A DNA stretch of 64,000 nt from Desulfosporosinus fructosivorans (GCF_004766045.1 NZ_SPQQ01000006.1:328453-392452), one strand, 5' to 3'; positions 43,944 through 53,278 are shown, counted from the stretch's first letter. The notes: generated by a model from the letters alone, not told the origin. Made by a program: numbers and translations.

Positions 43944-44198
43944 ATGAATAAATCGCCCATCAATTTACAAGATACCTTTTTAAATCAGGTACGCAAGGAA
44001 AACCTTCCGGTGACCATTTACTTGGTTAACGGGTTTCAGCTTAAGGGTCTTATCAGAGGTTTTGATAACTTCACAGTAGTTATTGAGTTTGAAGGTAGAC
44101 AACAAATGGTCTATAAGCACGCAATTTCAACTGTCATGCCAATTCGCCCTATTAACTTTATGGCAAGTGCTGCTGCAGAGTCATCCACGAGTTCTTAG
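43944..44198 (+). CDS. hfq: RNA chaperone Hfq
   Basis: 84 aa. Sm fold: NLQDTFLNQVRKENLPVTIY, VNGFQLKG, and the Sm2 motif YKHAISTVMP. Short Gram-positive-type tail (SAAAESSTSS). Forms a hexamer that assists small RNA pairing and RNA stability. Ribosome site GGAGG-like before ATG 43944; 35 bp behind miaA. Confidence 0.95.
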   Translation: MNKSPINLQDTFLNQVRKENLPVTIYLVNGFQLKGLIRGFDNFTVVIEFEGRQQMVYKHAISTVMPIRPINFMASAAAESSTSS

Positions 44199-44285
44199 AC
44201 CAATATTAACTCGTTCAACTATAGTTGAAAATCGAGACTTCGGTGAGGGAGTCTAGCTCCTTCGCTGGCAAGTGTTCCCATTGGA

Positions 44286-44337
44286 AAAGCCTCCAGTGCC
44301 AAAGTCTCCACTGGAGACTTTCAACACTGGAGGCTTT
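44286..44337. repeat. Nested palindrome (REP-like)
   Basis: AAAGCCTCCAGTG ... CACTGGAGGCTTT with an internal AAAGTCTCCA / TGGAGACTTT hairpin, forming a cruciform-like double stem. Confidence 0.75.
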
Positions 44338-44368
44338 CGTCACGAAGCAGGGGACAGGGTCCCACTCC

Positions 44369-44407
44369 AACTCGTAGAAGTAGGAGTCTCACGATTGGAT
44401 ATATTAG
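44369..44407 (+). repeat. Dispersed repeat copy in the hfq-typA gap
   Basis: 39 bases matching 41352-41390 at 36 positions, following CCCACTCC. Core AGTCTCACGATTGG also at 33499. Confidence 0.75.
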
Positions 44408-44543
44408 GATGACTCAAAAGCGTAAAGGACTAAGTTTGGAAAGTTACCATTCTTAGTTCTTTCTCTTGAATTCATTGCTCTTTTGTGATATCTTAGTTTT
44501 ATATGCTTTTATCTTGGTGAAAGAAAGGAACTCAACTAAAACT

Positions 44544-46367
44544 ATGGAAACTCGAAATTTAAGAAACATTGCAATTATCGCTCACGTTGATCACGGGAAG
44601 ACGACGCTTGTGGACGCCATGTTAAAACAAAGTGGAACCTTCAGAGCTAACCAACAAGTTATTGAGCGCGTCATGGACTCCAATGATTTAGAACGTGAAC
44701 GTGGAATTACAATCCTATCCAAAAACACCGCCGTTCATTGGCAGGGAACAAAGATTAACATTATTGATACTCCAGGCCATGCCGACTTCGGTGGTGAAGT
44801 TGAGCGCGTTTTACAAATGGTCAATGGGGTACTCCTTATTGTAGATTCTTTCGAAGGCCCTATGCCCCAAACTCGTTTTGTTTTGAGAAAAGCTTTAGAG
44901 CTTAAACTCGTGCCTATTGTTGTCATCAATAAAATTGACCGCCCTGACGCCCGCCCTGATGAAGTCGTCGATGAAGTCCTTGACCTCTTTATTGAGCTTG
45001 GTGCGGAAGATGAGCAGTTAGATTTTCCAGTAGTTTATGCCTCTGCTCGTGCCGGAACTGCAGGACTCGCTCACGATTCTTTGGCGGACTCTTTAACACC
45101 CTTATTTTCCGTGATCTTGGAACACATTCCAGCTCCTGTAGTTGATCTGGAAGCTCCGTTTCAGATGCTTGTCACCACTTTAGACTACGATGATTATGTC
45201 GGGAAAATTGCTGTAGGCCGAATTGTACGTGGAACAATTCACCAAAATGAAACTGTTACCCTAATCAAACGGGATGAGAGTTTTGAACGAGCTAAAGTCG
45301 GGAAAGTTATGATCTTTGAAGGACTAAAACGACAAGACGTTTTAGAAGCATCCGCCGGAGAAATCGTTGCGCTTACCGGGCTTACCAGCGCTAATATCGG
45401 AGAAACTGTAGCCTGTTCTGTAGCTCCTGAAGCCTTACCGAGAATTGAAGTCGATGAGCCAACTTTATCCATGAACTTTATGGTTAATAACAGTCCCTTC
45501 GCTGGGCGAGAAGGTCATTTCGTAACCTCTCGTAAGATACGCGAACGCCTTTGGAAAGAAGTTGAGACAAATGTTAGTCTGAGGGTCGAAGAAACGGACT
45601 CTGCTGATTGTTTTCAAGTATCTGGTAGAGGAGAACTTCACCTCTCAATTCTAATTGAAAATATGCGTCGGGAAGGGTATGAACTTCAAGTTTCTAAACC
45701 CGAAGTTATCTATAAAACCATCGATGGGGTCAAATGCGAACCAATCGAGTTCTTAATCTGTGATCTTCACGAAAGTGCGCTTGGATCAATTATGGAACTT
45801 CTCGGAAAGCGGAAAGCAGAAATGGCCAATATGATAAACCTGTCTCAGACGCAACTCCGTCTGGAATTTAGAATTCCGGCACGTGGCCTGATTGGCTTCC
45901 GTGGAGATTTCTTATCAGAGACACGGGGCGAAGGTATGATGAGTCATATGTTCTTGGGTTATGAACCTTATAAAGGGGATATCCCTGGCCGAAGTCGTGG
46001 TGCACTCATTGCTTTTGAAGAGGGAGAAACAAACGCTTACGGTCTTTTCTCAGCTCAGGACCGAGGAACTTTGTTTGTTGATCCAGGCCTTCATGTATAT
46101 GGAGGTATGGTTGTTGGAGAGAATAAACGTGAACAAGATATTGAAGTAAACGTATGTAAGAAAAAACAACTTACTAATATGCGTACAAGCTCGGCCGATG
46201 AAGCGTTACGACTTGATAAACCTAGAGAATTTTCCTTGGAACAATCTTTAGAATTTATCAATGATGATGAGTTAGTTGAAATTACACCAAAGAGCGTCCG
46301 GATCCGTAAGAAATTTTTAGATCATCAGGCACGAGTACGATACGCTAAGACCCTAACAGGAAAATAA
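44544..46367 (+). CDS. typA: GTPase TypA/BipA
   Basis: 607 aa from ATG 44544 (METRNLRNIAIIAHVDHGKTT), the family-typical start; the in-frame upstream extension to 44466 is not conserved. GTPase motifs AHVDHGKTTL, RGITI, DTPGHADF, NKIDRP; then EF-G-like domains and the TypA C-terminal domain with GRGELHLSILIE and RIPARGLIGFRG. Ribosome-associated GTPase acting in stress, cold and assembly. Stand-alone between repeats and the SpoVK-like gene. Confidence 0.96.
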   Translation: METRNLRNIAIIAHVDHGKTTLVDAMLKQSGTFRANQQVIERVMDSNDLERERGITILSKNTAVHWQGTKINIIDTPGHADFGGEVERVLQMVNGVLLIVDSFEGPMPQTRFVLRKALELKLVPIVVINKIDRPDARPDEVVDEVLDLFIELGAEDEQLDFPVVYASARAGTAGLAHDSLADSLTPLFSVILEHIPAPVVDLEAPFQMLVTTLDYDDYVGKIAVGRIVRGTIHQNETVTLIKRDESFERAKVGKVMIFEGLKRQDVLEASAGEIVALTGLTSANIGETVACSVAPEALPRIEVDEPTLSMNFMVNNSPFAGREGHFVTSRKIRERLWKEVETNVSLRVEETDSADCFQVSGRGELHLSILIENMRREGYELQVSKPEVIYKTIDGVKCEPIEFLICDLHESALGSIMELLGKRKAEMANMINLSQTQLRLEFRIPARGLIGFRGDFLSETRGEGMMSHMFLGYEPYKGDIPGRSRGALIAFEEGETNAYGLFSAQDRGTLFVDPGLHVYGGMVVGENKREQDIEVNVCKKKQLTNMRTSSADEALRLDKPREFSLEQSLEFINDDELVEITPKSVRIRKKFLDHQARVRYAKTLTGK

Positions 46368-46440
46368 TAACAACGCGTTTTCTAAGACACCTTTTATCTT
46401 TACTTGAGTATAGTAGTAAGGATGGGAGGTGCCTGTACTT

Positions 46441-47418
46441 ATGACAATCCGTGTGACGTTTAGACCTGACAAACTTCAACCACCAGTCATTCAATCTCCC
46501 TTGCCCCGCGAAACCGCACAGATTCTCATACCTGTGAATGAGCCGGTTGGAATAGGAAAAGTTCGCAAGAATAATCCTTCGTCCCTTGAAAAAGATAAAG
46601 ATAAAGATAAAGTCGCGGAAATCCTTGATGAATTGGAAGCGTTCATTGGCTTAGTAACCGTGAAGCGCCTCATTCGTGAATTGCAAGCCTATGTGGAAAT
46701 ACAAAAGCGGCGTACACGAGAAAAGCTTATTGCCGAGCCTCTAGTTCTGCACATGATTTTCCGTGGGAACCCTGGCACTGGCAAAACAACAGTGGCTCGC
46801 TTAGTCGGTCGATTGTTTAAAGAAATGGGAGTTCTGCAAAAAGGGCATGTAATCGAATGTGAGCGAGCAGATCTTGTCGGGGAATATATCGGACATACCG
46901 CGCAAAAAACAAGGGAACAACTGAAGAAGGCGTTAGGTGGAGTTCTTTTTATAGATGAAGCCTATTCGCTAGCCCGTGGGGGAGAAAAGGATTTCGGCAA
47001 GGAAGCTATTGATGCCTTGGTAAAAGCCATGGAGGATAATAAGGATAACCTTGTTTTAATCCTGGCTGGTTATCGACAGGAAATGGAGTTTTTTTTGCAA
47101 TCTAACCCTGGACTTCGTTCACGCTTCCCAATACATATTGATTTTCCAGATTATACCCTCGACGAATTGTTAGCCATCGGGAAATCTATGCTCAAGTCTC
47201 GACAATATGAGCTTTCTCCTGAGGGTTCGGACACGCTCCGCTTCCACCTGTTAAGTTTGATTAATACTCATCCTTATGCTGGAAATGCACGGCTTGTTCG
47301 TAACCTCGTGGAAAAGACAGTCCGGAAACAGGCTGTTCGGTTATTTCAAAAGCCTAGCTCTAGTCGCGAAGAACTGATTCAAATATTACCTGTGGATATT
47401 ACCCTAGAAGATCTCTAA
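46441..47418 (+). CDS. spoVK: SpoVK-like AAA+ ATPase
   Basis: 325 aa from ATG 46441, GGGAGGT ten bases before. After a variable N-terminal 60 residues the AAA module has FRGNPGTGKTTVAR (Walker A), VLFIDEAYSLARG (Walker B) and arginine-finger region PGLRSRFPIHIDFPDY, typical of the CbbX/SpoVK group. In Bacillus spoVK is needed for spore maturation and lies before ynbA (hflX) and ynbB, exactly the order here, so the assignment rests on both similarity and synteny. Confidence 0.88.
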   Translation: MTIRVTFRPDKLQPPVIQSPLPRETAQILIPVNEPVGIGKVRKNNPSSLEKDKDKDKVAEILDELEAFIGLVTVKRLIRELQAYVEIQKRRTREKLIAEPLVLHMIFRGNPGTGKTTVARLVGRLFKEMGVLQKGHVIECERADLVGEYIGHTAQKTREQLKKALGGVLFIDEAYSLARGGEKDFGKEAIDALVKAMEDNKDNLVLILAGYRQEMEFFLQSNPGLRSRFPIHIDFPDYTLDELLAIGKSMLKSRQYELSPEGSDTLRFHLLSLINTHPYAGNARLVRNLVEKTVRKQAVRLFQKPSSSREELIQILPVDITLEDL

Positions 47419-47471
47419 TCTTATCTTTTAGGTACAATTGATATACAAAACTTAAGAATGAGAGGTTTCCT

Positions 47472-49079
47472 ATGGATATGGATATTTCGGGAGAATTGTC
47501 CGGGATTCGGGCAAGCCAGTTACAAGAGCTAAAAGATCTTTCAGAATTTAAGACTGAACGTTCCGAACTAATCCATCCAGAAATCCTTCAAGAGCTCATT
47601 CGTCTAACCCAACTTTGGAATAGAGAAATTGCGGTCTATCTTTCGCGTCCAGGGACACTCCTCGCGGCGGCGATAGGACGTCATGCCAATGTTACTCTAC
47701 CTCAGATTAAAGGTCGCTCCATTGGAAAACACCTGAGATGCATACATACCCATCCCAATGGAGACTTCAGACTCAGTCCCCTAGATCATAGCGCTTTGTT
47801 ATCCCTGCAACTAGAAAGTATGGCTGCTATTGGAGTTCGCGACGGCTTACTTACAGGAATTCAGATTGCCTTTCGAACAGGAGAGGACGATTCCTTTAAC
47901 GTAAATCTCAGTTCTGAAAACTGGCAAGCCTTTGACTATAACGATTCCTTATCGAGCTTTTCCAAGGTTGCACCTAAAACTGAAACTGCCTCTGGTAAAG
48001 AGCACGCATTCCTTATCGCGCTCGTTGACAGTGACCAAGAAGACAATGAAGATTTGATTGAACTGAGAGAGCTAGCCCGTACAGCTGGTGTAGACGTAGT
48101 TGGTCAAATAGTCCAACTGCGTCGTTATGGACAGTCCCGCAGCTATTTAGGGAGCGGAAAAATTGAAGAATTAGTTCACCGCTTACAGGAGACAGAGGCT
48201 AACGTCGTGATATGTGATGATGAATTGTCACCAGCACAGTTACGAACCCTAGAGACGGAAACTGGGCTTAAAGTACTAGATCGTACAGGATTGATCTTAG
48301 ATATTTTTGCGCAACGTGCTCAGTCTCGCGAAGGCAAACTTCAAGTCGAATTGGCGCAACTTAAACATTTATTGCCCTATCTATCAGGTCAAGGACAAGC
48401 TCTTTCTCGCTTAGGGGCAGGAGTCGGCTCGCGCGGACCAGGGGAAACAAAATTAGAGCTTGACCGTAGGCGCATGCGGGATCGCATTTCTCAATTGGAA
48501 AAAGAATTGAAGCTGGTTTTACAGCATCGCGATGTCCAACGTCGTCAACGATCGAGAAGTGGCCTACCGACAATTGCCATAGTCGGGTATACAAATGCTG
48601 GAAAAACAACGTTTTTAAAAGTTGCAATGGAACAGACTGGTAGCCGTTCCGACATACCGATGGGTGAGAATAAACTATTCGCAACTTTAGATCCGATTGT
48701 ACGTAGTATCAGAGTGAACTCCTCCTTGGAAGTCCTCCTTAGCGATACGGTTGGGTTTATTCGAAAATTGCCAACCCAACTTCTGCGTGCTTTTTTAGCC
48801 ACACTTGAAGAAGTCCAACAGGCGGATATTTTATTACATGTCGTCGATGCGAGCCATCCGCAAGCACTCCAACATGCTGAAACTGTACATGAGGTGCTCA
48901 AACAACTTGGATGCGATGACAAACCCATGATAACTTTGTTAAATAAGGTCGATAAGGTCTTGGCTGAAGATGATCTTACAGAACTGGTCGAGCGCCTTCC
49001 TCATCCAATCAAGTTTTCTCTCGCTCGGGGAGACTCCTTAAAGCCAGTTTGGACTGCCCTCAGTTCTTTAATGACCTGA
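47472..49079 (+). CDS. hflX: HflX GTPase with N-terminal JAMM-like domain
   Basis: 535 aa, about 120-170 longer at the N-terminus than ordinary HflX. The extension has CIHTHPNGDFRLSPLDHSAL with His92, His94, Ser102 and Asp105 matching the JAMM/RadC metallopeptidase pattern HxHx7SxxD, and Glu52 (NREIAVYL) as possible catalytic Glu. The HflX N-domain (about 165-345, SYLGSGKIEELVHRL), then the G domain with GYTNAGKTTF and DTVGFIRKLPTQLL. HflX splits stalled or hibernating 70S ribosomes. In the spoVK-hflX-ynbB order. Confidence 0.9.
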   Translation: MDMDISGELSGIRASQLQELKDLSEFKTERSELIHPEILQELIRLTQLWNREIAVYLSRPGTLLAAAIGRHANVTLPQIKGRSIGKHLRCIHTHPNGDFRLSPLDHSALLSLQLESMAAIGVRDGLLTGIQIAFRTGEDDSFNVNLSSENWQAFDYNDSLSSFSKVAPKTETASGKEHAFLIALVDSDQEDNEDLIELRELARTAGVDVVGQIVQLRRYGQSRSYLGSGKIEELVHRLQETEANVVICDDELSPAQLRTLETETGLKVLDRTGLILDIFAQRAQSREGKLQVELAQLKHLLPYLSGQGQALSRLGAGVGSRGPGETKLELDRRRMRDRISQLEKELKLVLQHRDVQRRQRSRSGLPTIAIVGYTNAGKTTFLKVAMEQTGSRSDIPMGENKLFATLDPIVRSIRVNSSLEVLLSDTVGFIRKLPTQLLRAFLATLEEVQQADILLHVVDASHPQALQHAETVHEVLKQLGCDDKPMITLLNKVDKVLAEDDLTELVERLPHPIKFSLARGDSLKPVWTALSSLMT

Positions 49080-49114
49080 TTTTCATCCATTTTGTTTTAA
49101 TAGAAGGAAGTTGT

Positions 49115-50380
49115 TTGTATTTGAATCCCAACTGGCCAGAGGTAATTCGTAAAGCAGTGTCTGATGCAGAAGAAACACTTATGCGTCAGCTACCTGCGAT
49201 ACAGGACATTGCCACACATAACCACGAAAAAGTCTTGCAAGCCTTTCAAGCCGAACAGGTCTCTACGTATCATTTACAGGGAACAACCGGTTATGGACTA
49301 GGTGATTCGGGTCGTGAAGTCCTAGACCGCGTGGTTGCACGCATTTTAGGCTCGGAAGCAGCGCTTGTGCGGGGTCAATTTGTTTCCGGTACTCACGCAA
49401 TTGCATCCGCCTTATTTGGTGTTCTGCGCCCAGGCGATCATGTTATTTCTGTCACTGGGGCACCGTATGATACCTTGGAAGAAGTTATAGGGTTACGGGG
49501 AACAGGTCAAGGGAGCCTGCTAGATTTCGGCGTGTCCTACGAGGCGATTCCTTTAGATTCCCAAGGAAAAATACAATATGTACTTTTAGGCAAGTGCATA
49601 ACTGATAAAACTCGTATGTTGATGGTTCAACGCTCCTGCGGATATGCGTGGAGAAATTCACTGATGATATCGCAGCTCGAGGAACTGGTTAGTTTTATAA
49701 AGGGTAGCTATCCTCACGTGCTTATCTTTGTAGATAATTGTTACGGAGAACTAGTCGAAAAACTGGAACCCGGTGATATCGGTGTTGACTTGATGGCCGG
49801 TTCGCTAATTAAAAATCTGGGAGGTAGTCTTGCTCCGACGGGTGGATATGTAGCTGGTCGCTCAGATTTGGTTAAACTTACAGCCCAGCGCTTGACTGCC
49901 CCAGGTATTGGTGAGCATATGGGCGCTACTTTGGAATGGCAGCGCCTGTTCTATCAGGGATTATTCTTTAGCCCCTTAACCGTTTCTGAATCCATTAAAG
50001 GTGCTGTTTTTTCAGCGGCATTTTGGCGGGCCTTAGGATTTGAAGTACATCCTGAACCAGAAGCGCCTCGAGCAGATCTGATTCAAGCTGTAAAACTTGG
50101 ATCACGGGCTAAAATGATTTCCTTCTGTCAGGGCCTTCAGAAAGGTTCACCCGTGGATTCTCATGTTTTGCCTATACCTTCTGGAATGCCGGGGTATGAA
50201 GACGAAGTCATCATGGCAGGTGGTACTTTTATTCAAGGAGCTACCAGCGAATTTTCTGCGGACGGTCCACTCCGAGAACCTTATATCGTCTATCAGCAAG
50301 GGGGCATTTCCAGTACTTATGTCCAGATGGGCAACATTTTAGCCGCCCTAAATCTATGGCAACAAGGGCTTTTGGACTAA
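49115..50380 (+). CDS. ynbB: YnbB-like PLP-dependent lyase (methionine gamma-lyase family, 'aluminium resistance' protein)
   Basis: 421 aa from TTG 49115 (AAGGAAG upstream) or TTG 49121; the long in-frame extension back to 49049 overlaps hflX and is unlikely. Fold-type I PLP enzyme: GTTGYGLGDSGRE, VSGTHAIA, FVDNCYGEL and the Lys-containing GSLIKNLGGSLAPTGGY. The family is annotated as aluminium resistance/methionine gamma-lyase-like but the true reaction in Firmicutes is not settled. Third member of the conserved spoVK-hflX-ynbB order. A small palindrome CTGCTAATTAGCAG plus TTTTC follows. Confidence 0.88.
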   Translation: MYLNPNWPEVIRKAVSDAEETLMRQLPAIQDIATHNHEKVLQAFQAEQVSTYHLQGTTGYGLGDSGREVLDRVVARILGSEAALVRGQFVSGTHAIASALFGVLRPGDHVISVTGAPYDTLEEVIGLRGTGQGSLLDFGVSYEAIPLDSQGKIQYVLLGKCITDKTRMLMVQRSCGYAWRNSLMISQLEELVSFIKGSYPHVLIFVDNCYGELVEKLEPGDIGVDLMAGSLIKNLGGSLAPTGGYVAGRSDLVKLTAQRLTAPGIGEHMGATLEWQRLFYQGLFFSPLTVSESIKGAVFSAAFWRALGFEVHPEPEAPRADLIQAVKLGSRAKMISFCQGLQKGSPVDSHVLPIPSGMPGYEDEVIMAGGTFIQGATSEFSADGPLREPYIVYQQGGISSTYVQMGNILAALNLWQQGLLD

Positions 50381-50492
50381 CTCATCGATTCTCTGCTAAT
50401 TAGCAGTTTTCAATAGTAACTGGTTCAATGACATCTTCCTTTCAAACATATACCTAACTGTGTTAATATGAAAGGGAAGAAAGGGGCGAATT

Positions 50493-51038
50493 ATGGGAGA
50501 TTCAGAGTCACCGAAAAGTACAATGCGTTTTTTACTCGAACTTGTTGAAATTGTACTGATAGCTTTTGCGCTTTCTTGGGTCTTGCGCACGTATGTTATT
50601 GAAGCTCGTAAAGTCCCTACCGGTTCAATGCTGCCGACGATTCAATTGGAAGACAGAGTCATAGTGGATAAGTTTTTCTTCAAACATTTTGACCACATTA
50701 GTCCTGGAGATATCATAGTCTTTCATCCACCACCGAGTGCTCACTCAACTGAGGACTTTATTAAACGTGTGGTTGGTGTGGCCGGAGATAAGCTGGAAAT
50801 ACGTAATCATACGACCTATGTAAACGATCAACCACTTTATGAACCCTATGTAGTCGATAAATCTAAAAATGATTTCGGGCCGATCGATATTCCTGAAAAT
50901 ACAGTGTTCGTTATGGGCGATAATCGCAACAATAGTGCAGACTCTAGGGAGTGGGGATTTTTACCTACTCAAAATATAACTGGCCGAACTTTATTCCGTT
51001 ATTGGCCAATGGATCATATAGGTGCTCTTGCCCGATAG
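50493..51038 (+). CDS. lepB: Signal peptidase I
   Basis: 181 aa, Gram-positive single-anchor type. Transmembrane segment at about 15-35, then the serine-lysine dyad: Ser45 in VPTGSMLPTIQ and Lys91 in DFIKRVVGVAGD; box E FVMGDNRNNSADSREWG. Cleaves signal peptides at the outer face of the membrane. Ribosome site AAAGGGGCG before ATG 50493. Its stop codon lies inside a terminator hairpin. Confidence 0.95.
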   Translation: MGDSESPKSTMRFLLELVEIVLIAFALSWVLRTYVIEARKVPTGSMLPTIQLEDRVIVDKFFFKHFDHISPGDIIVFHPPPSAHSTEDFIKRVVGVAGDKLEIRNHTTYVNDQPLYEPYVVDKSKNDFGPIDIPENTVFVMGDNRNNSADSREWGFLPTQNITGRTLFRYWPMDHIGALAR

Positions 51039-51051
51039 GCGGGAGCTTTTT
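51024..51051 (+). terminator. Terminator overlapping the lepB stop
   Basis: GCTCTTGCC / GGCGGGAGC stem (two G-U pairs) followed by TTTTT. Confidence 0.75.
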
Positions 51052-51160
51052 CCTTATTTTACGCATATAATGATATCAGTTATAATATCGTCTCCTTAGA
51101 GGAATAGGAACACATAGCAGGACATTCATTCCAATTACTTAATTGAGAGGGTGGAGCTTA

Positions 51161-52264
51161 GTGGAAAATCATAAACTTAGGGTAGTTTTGTTGTTTGGCG
51201 GGCGATCAGGAGAACATGAAGTTTCCTTAAATTCAGCCCAGTCGATCGTCAAAGCGATTGATCGAACACGTTACATTGTTGAAACGATCGGAATCAATAA
51301 ACAAGGCCAATGGTTTTGGGGCGTTCTCCCCGAAACTTTGATAAAAGAAGGGTTTCCTCCGGCTGACCAGACACACCAGGTTACTCTGGTCGTTGATCCG
51401 ACAAACCCGCATTTTATGGCTTTAGACGGTCACACTCTGCCAAACCAAGGTAAATTTGACATTGTTTTTCCTGTACTACATGGCCCATATGGGGAAGATG
51501 GAACTATCCAGGGATTACTTGAAATGGCGAATGTACCTTATGTAGGGTCTGGGGTTTTAGGATCCTCTCTAGGGATGGACAAAGATCGAATGAAAGCAGT
51601 CTTCCATGAGAAAGAGCTACCCCAAGCACGCTATGTGACCCTCCTGCGTTCAGACTTACTGAGTAGGCGGGATATTTGCGTTGACGAAATCGAAACCAAG
51701 ATTGGTTATCCTTGCTTTGTAAAGCCGGCTAATCTAGGGTCTAGTGTGGGCATCTCTAAAGCACGCCACCGTGAAGAATTAATGGTTGCCTTGGATGTTG
51801 CGACCATATTTGATCGTAAAATTGTCGTAGAAAAAAATATTACTGGACAAGAAGTTGAGGTCGCCGTTCTGGGAAATGATCATCCAAAAGCATCAGTTCC
51901 TGGAGAAATAAAACCCGCCCATGAATTTTATACCTACGAAGCAAAGTACTCAAATATTGGCTCAAGCTTGTTAATTCCAGCTCCGCTCGAGGAATCTATA
52001 ACTTTACGTTTAAGAGAAATGGCGGTTGAAGCCTTCCGTGCCGTAGAAGCGAGTGGCCTTAGTCGAGTTGACTTCTTTGTAACTTCTGAGAATCAAATCT
52101 TCCTTAATGAAATTAATACATTGCCAGGATTTACGGAAATATCGATGTACCCCAAGCTTTGGGAGGCATCTGGAATTCCTTACTCTGAATTAATTGACCA
52201 ATTGATTCAGTTAGGCTTGGAACGTTTTCAGGATAAACAGAACTGTAAAATTTCTCGCGAATAA
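51161..52264 (+). CDS. ddl: D-alanine-D-alanine ligase
   Basis: 367 aa from GTG 51161, nine bases after AGAGGG. ATP-grasp ligase: LLFGGRSGEHEVSLNSA at the start, GPYGEDGTIQGLLE, the ATP-binding VKPANLGSSVGISKA, and NEINTLPGFTEISMYPKL at the end, all of the Ddl family. Makes D-Ala-D-Ala for peptidoglycan; the residue deciding D-Ala versus D-Lac cannot be fixed with confidence by eye. Preceded by TATAAT-like boxes near 51066 and 51081. Confidence 0.94.
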   Translation: MENHKLRVVLLFGGRSGEHEVSLNSAQSIVKAIDRTRYIVETIGINKQGQWFWGVLPETLIKEGFPPADQTHQVTLVVDPTNPHFMALDGHTLPNQGKFDIVFPVLHGPYGEDGTIQGLLEMANVPYVGSGVLGSSLGMDKDRMKAVFHEKELPQARYVTLLRSDLLSRRDICVDEIETKIGYPCFVKPANLGSSVGISKARHREELMVALDVATIFDRKIVVEKNITGQEVEVAVLGNDHPKASVPGEIKPAHEFYTYEAKYSNIGSSLLIPAPLEESITLRLREMAVEAFRAVEASGLSRVDFFVTSENQIFLNEINTLPGFTEISMYPKLWEASGIPYSELIDQLIQLGLERFQDKQNCKISRE

Positions 52265-52392
52265 TTTAATATGAAAAAGGGAGCGTTACAAAACTTGGAA
52301 AATCTTCTGAGTAGTGGTGCGCTATCACCCAAAAGAGGATATACACCTATGAAATGGCGAATAATCCTCGACAATAACGGCAATTCTCGAAC

Positions 52393-52446
52393 AAAAAGGG
52401 TCTGTAACAAACTGGAAAACAAGTTTAGTTACAGGCCCTTTTTCAT
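52393..52446 (+). terminator. Intrinsic terminator behind ddl
   Basis: 16-bp arms AAAAAGGGTCTGTAAC / GTTACAGGCCCTTTTT with one G-U pair, loop of 19. Confidence 0.85.
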
Positions 52447-52554
52447 ATCAAATTACGAGATAGAATTATGTTAAAGTATTAGGTCATAGAATTAAGTTTT
52501 AGAGCGCTAACATCGCTCTATTCTGCATATCTTTGTTTATAGGTCTTTTTAAGT

Positions 52555-53172
52555 CTACTGTAGGGTTCGGAAAACACCAACCACTTTCCCTAGAATCGAG
52601 ACATCCTGAGAATAAATTGGCTCCATGGCCGGGTTCTCAGGCTGAAGGCGAATAAGAGTTCTTTCTTTATAAAAGCGTTTAACCGTCGCTTCATCTCCAA
52701 TTAACGCAACGACAATTTCGCCATTTCGAGCCTCATTCTGTTGACGAACAATAATAAAATCTCCATCTAAAATTCCTGCATTGATCATACTTTCTCCCTG
52801 AACCTTAAGCATGAAAACGTTATCTTGACGAACAAGATCAGCAGGAAGAGGAAAGGTGCCTTCAATGTTTTCCACGGCCAAAATCGGTTGCCCAGCGGTG
52901 ACACGACCTATAACAGGAATGTGGACGACTTTTGCCGCTTCGAGTATGTCGCTTGAACTATCCAAAATTTCAATTGCCCGAGGTTTTGTGGGATCACGTC
53001 GAATATATCCTTTGTCTTCTAACGTTTGTAGATGACCGTGCACTGTAGAGCTCGATAATAATCCGACGGCTTCGCCAATTTCGCGTACAGCAGGTGGATA
53101 TCCTTTTTTACGTATTTCTTGTTTTATGAACTCTAAAATGTTTGTTTGCCTCAGTGACAAATCTGGGTACAT
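52555..53172 (-). CDS. lexA: SOS repressor LexA
   Basis: 205 aa from ATG 53172, GGGGG site upstream. Winged HTH (about 1-65, AVREIGEAVGLLSSSTVHGHL), cleavage site Ala93-Gly94 in GRVTAGQPIL, catalytic Ser128 in VQGESMINAG and Lys165 in ATVKRFY. Represses SOS genes and self-cleaves on RecA filament. A LexA box lies 51 bp upstream, between lexA and the divergent peptidase gene, so lexA is probably autoregulated. Confidence 0.96.
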   Translation of the reverse strand: MYPDLSLRQTNILEFIKQEIRKKGYPPAVREIGEAVGLLSSSTVHGHLQTLEDKGYIRRDPTKPRAIEILDSSSDILEAAKVVHIPVIGRVTAGQPILAVENIEGTFPLPADLVRQDNVFMLKVQGESMINAGILDGDFIIVRQQNEARNGEIVVALIGDEATVKRFYKERTLIRLQPENPAMEPIYSQDVSILGKVVGVFRTLQ

Positions 53173-53222
53173 AATCACACCCCCATCTTTTCATTAATTT
53201 TACCATTCATCAAAACAAAGTG

Positions 53223-53236
53223 CAAACAAATGTTCG
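53223..53236. promoter_or_regulatory. LexA (SOS) box
   Basis: CAAACAAATGTTCG matches the Gram-positive LexA consensus CGAACATATGTTCG at 12 of 14 positions. It sits between lexA (minus) and the M23 peptidase (plus) and can control both. Confidence 0.75.
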
Positions 53237-53278
53237 TCAAATTGTTAAGAAAAGAACAGAAGAAAGTGGGAGAGGACG

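Larger units (their letters stand above)
44199..44543. other. Repeat-rich hfq-typA intergenic region
   Basis: Contains a nested palindrome at 44286-44337 (13-bp outer arms AAAGCCTCCAGTG / CACTGGAGGCTTT around an inner AAAGTCTCCA palindrome), a GGGACAGGGTCCCA palindrome near 44351, then the dispersed repeat at 44369. No ORF is supported. The typA ribosome site is near 44526, somewhat far from its ATG at 44544. Confidence 0.6.

Noticed and set aside
52271..52474. Plus-strand ORF of 67 codons behind ddl
   Set aside because: Runs through the terminator hairpin, weak start, no protein-like pattern.
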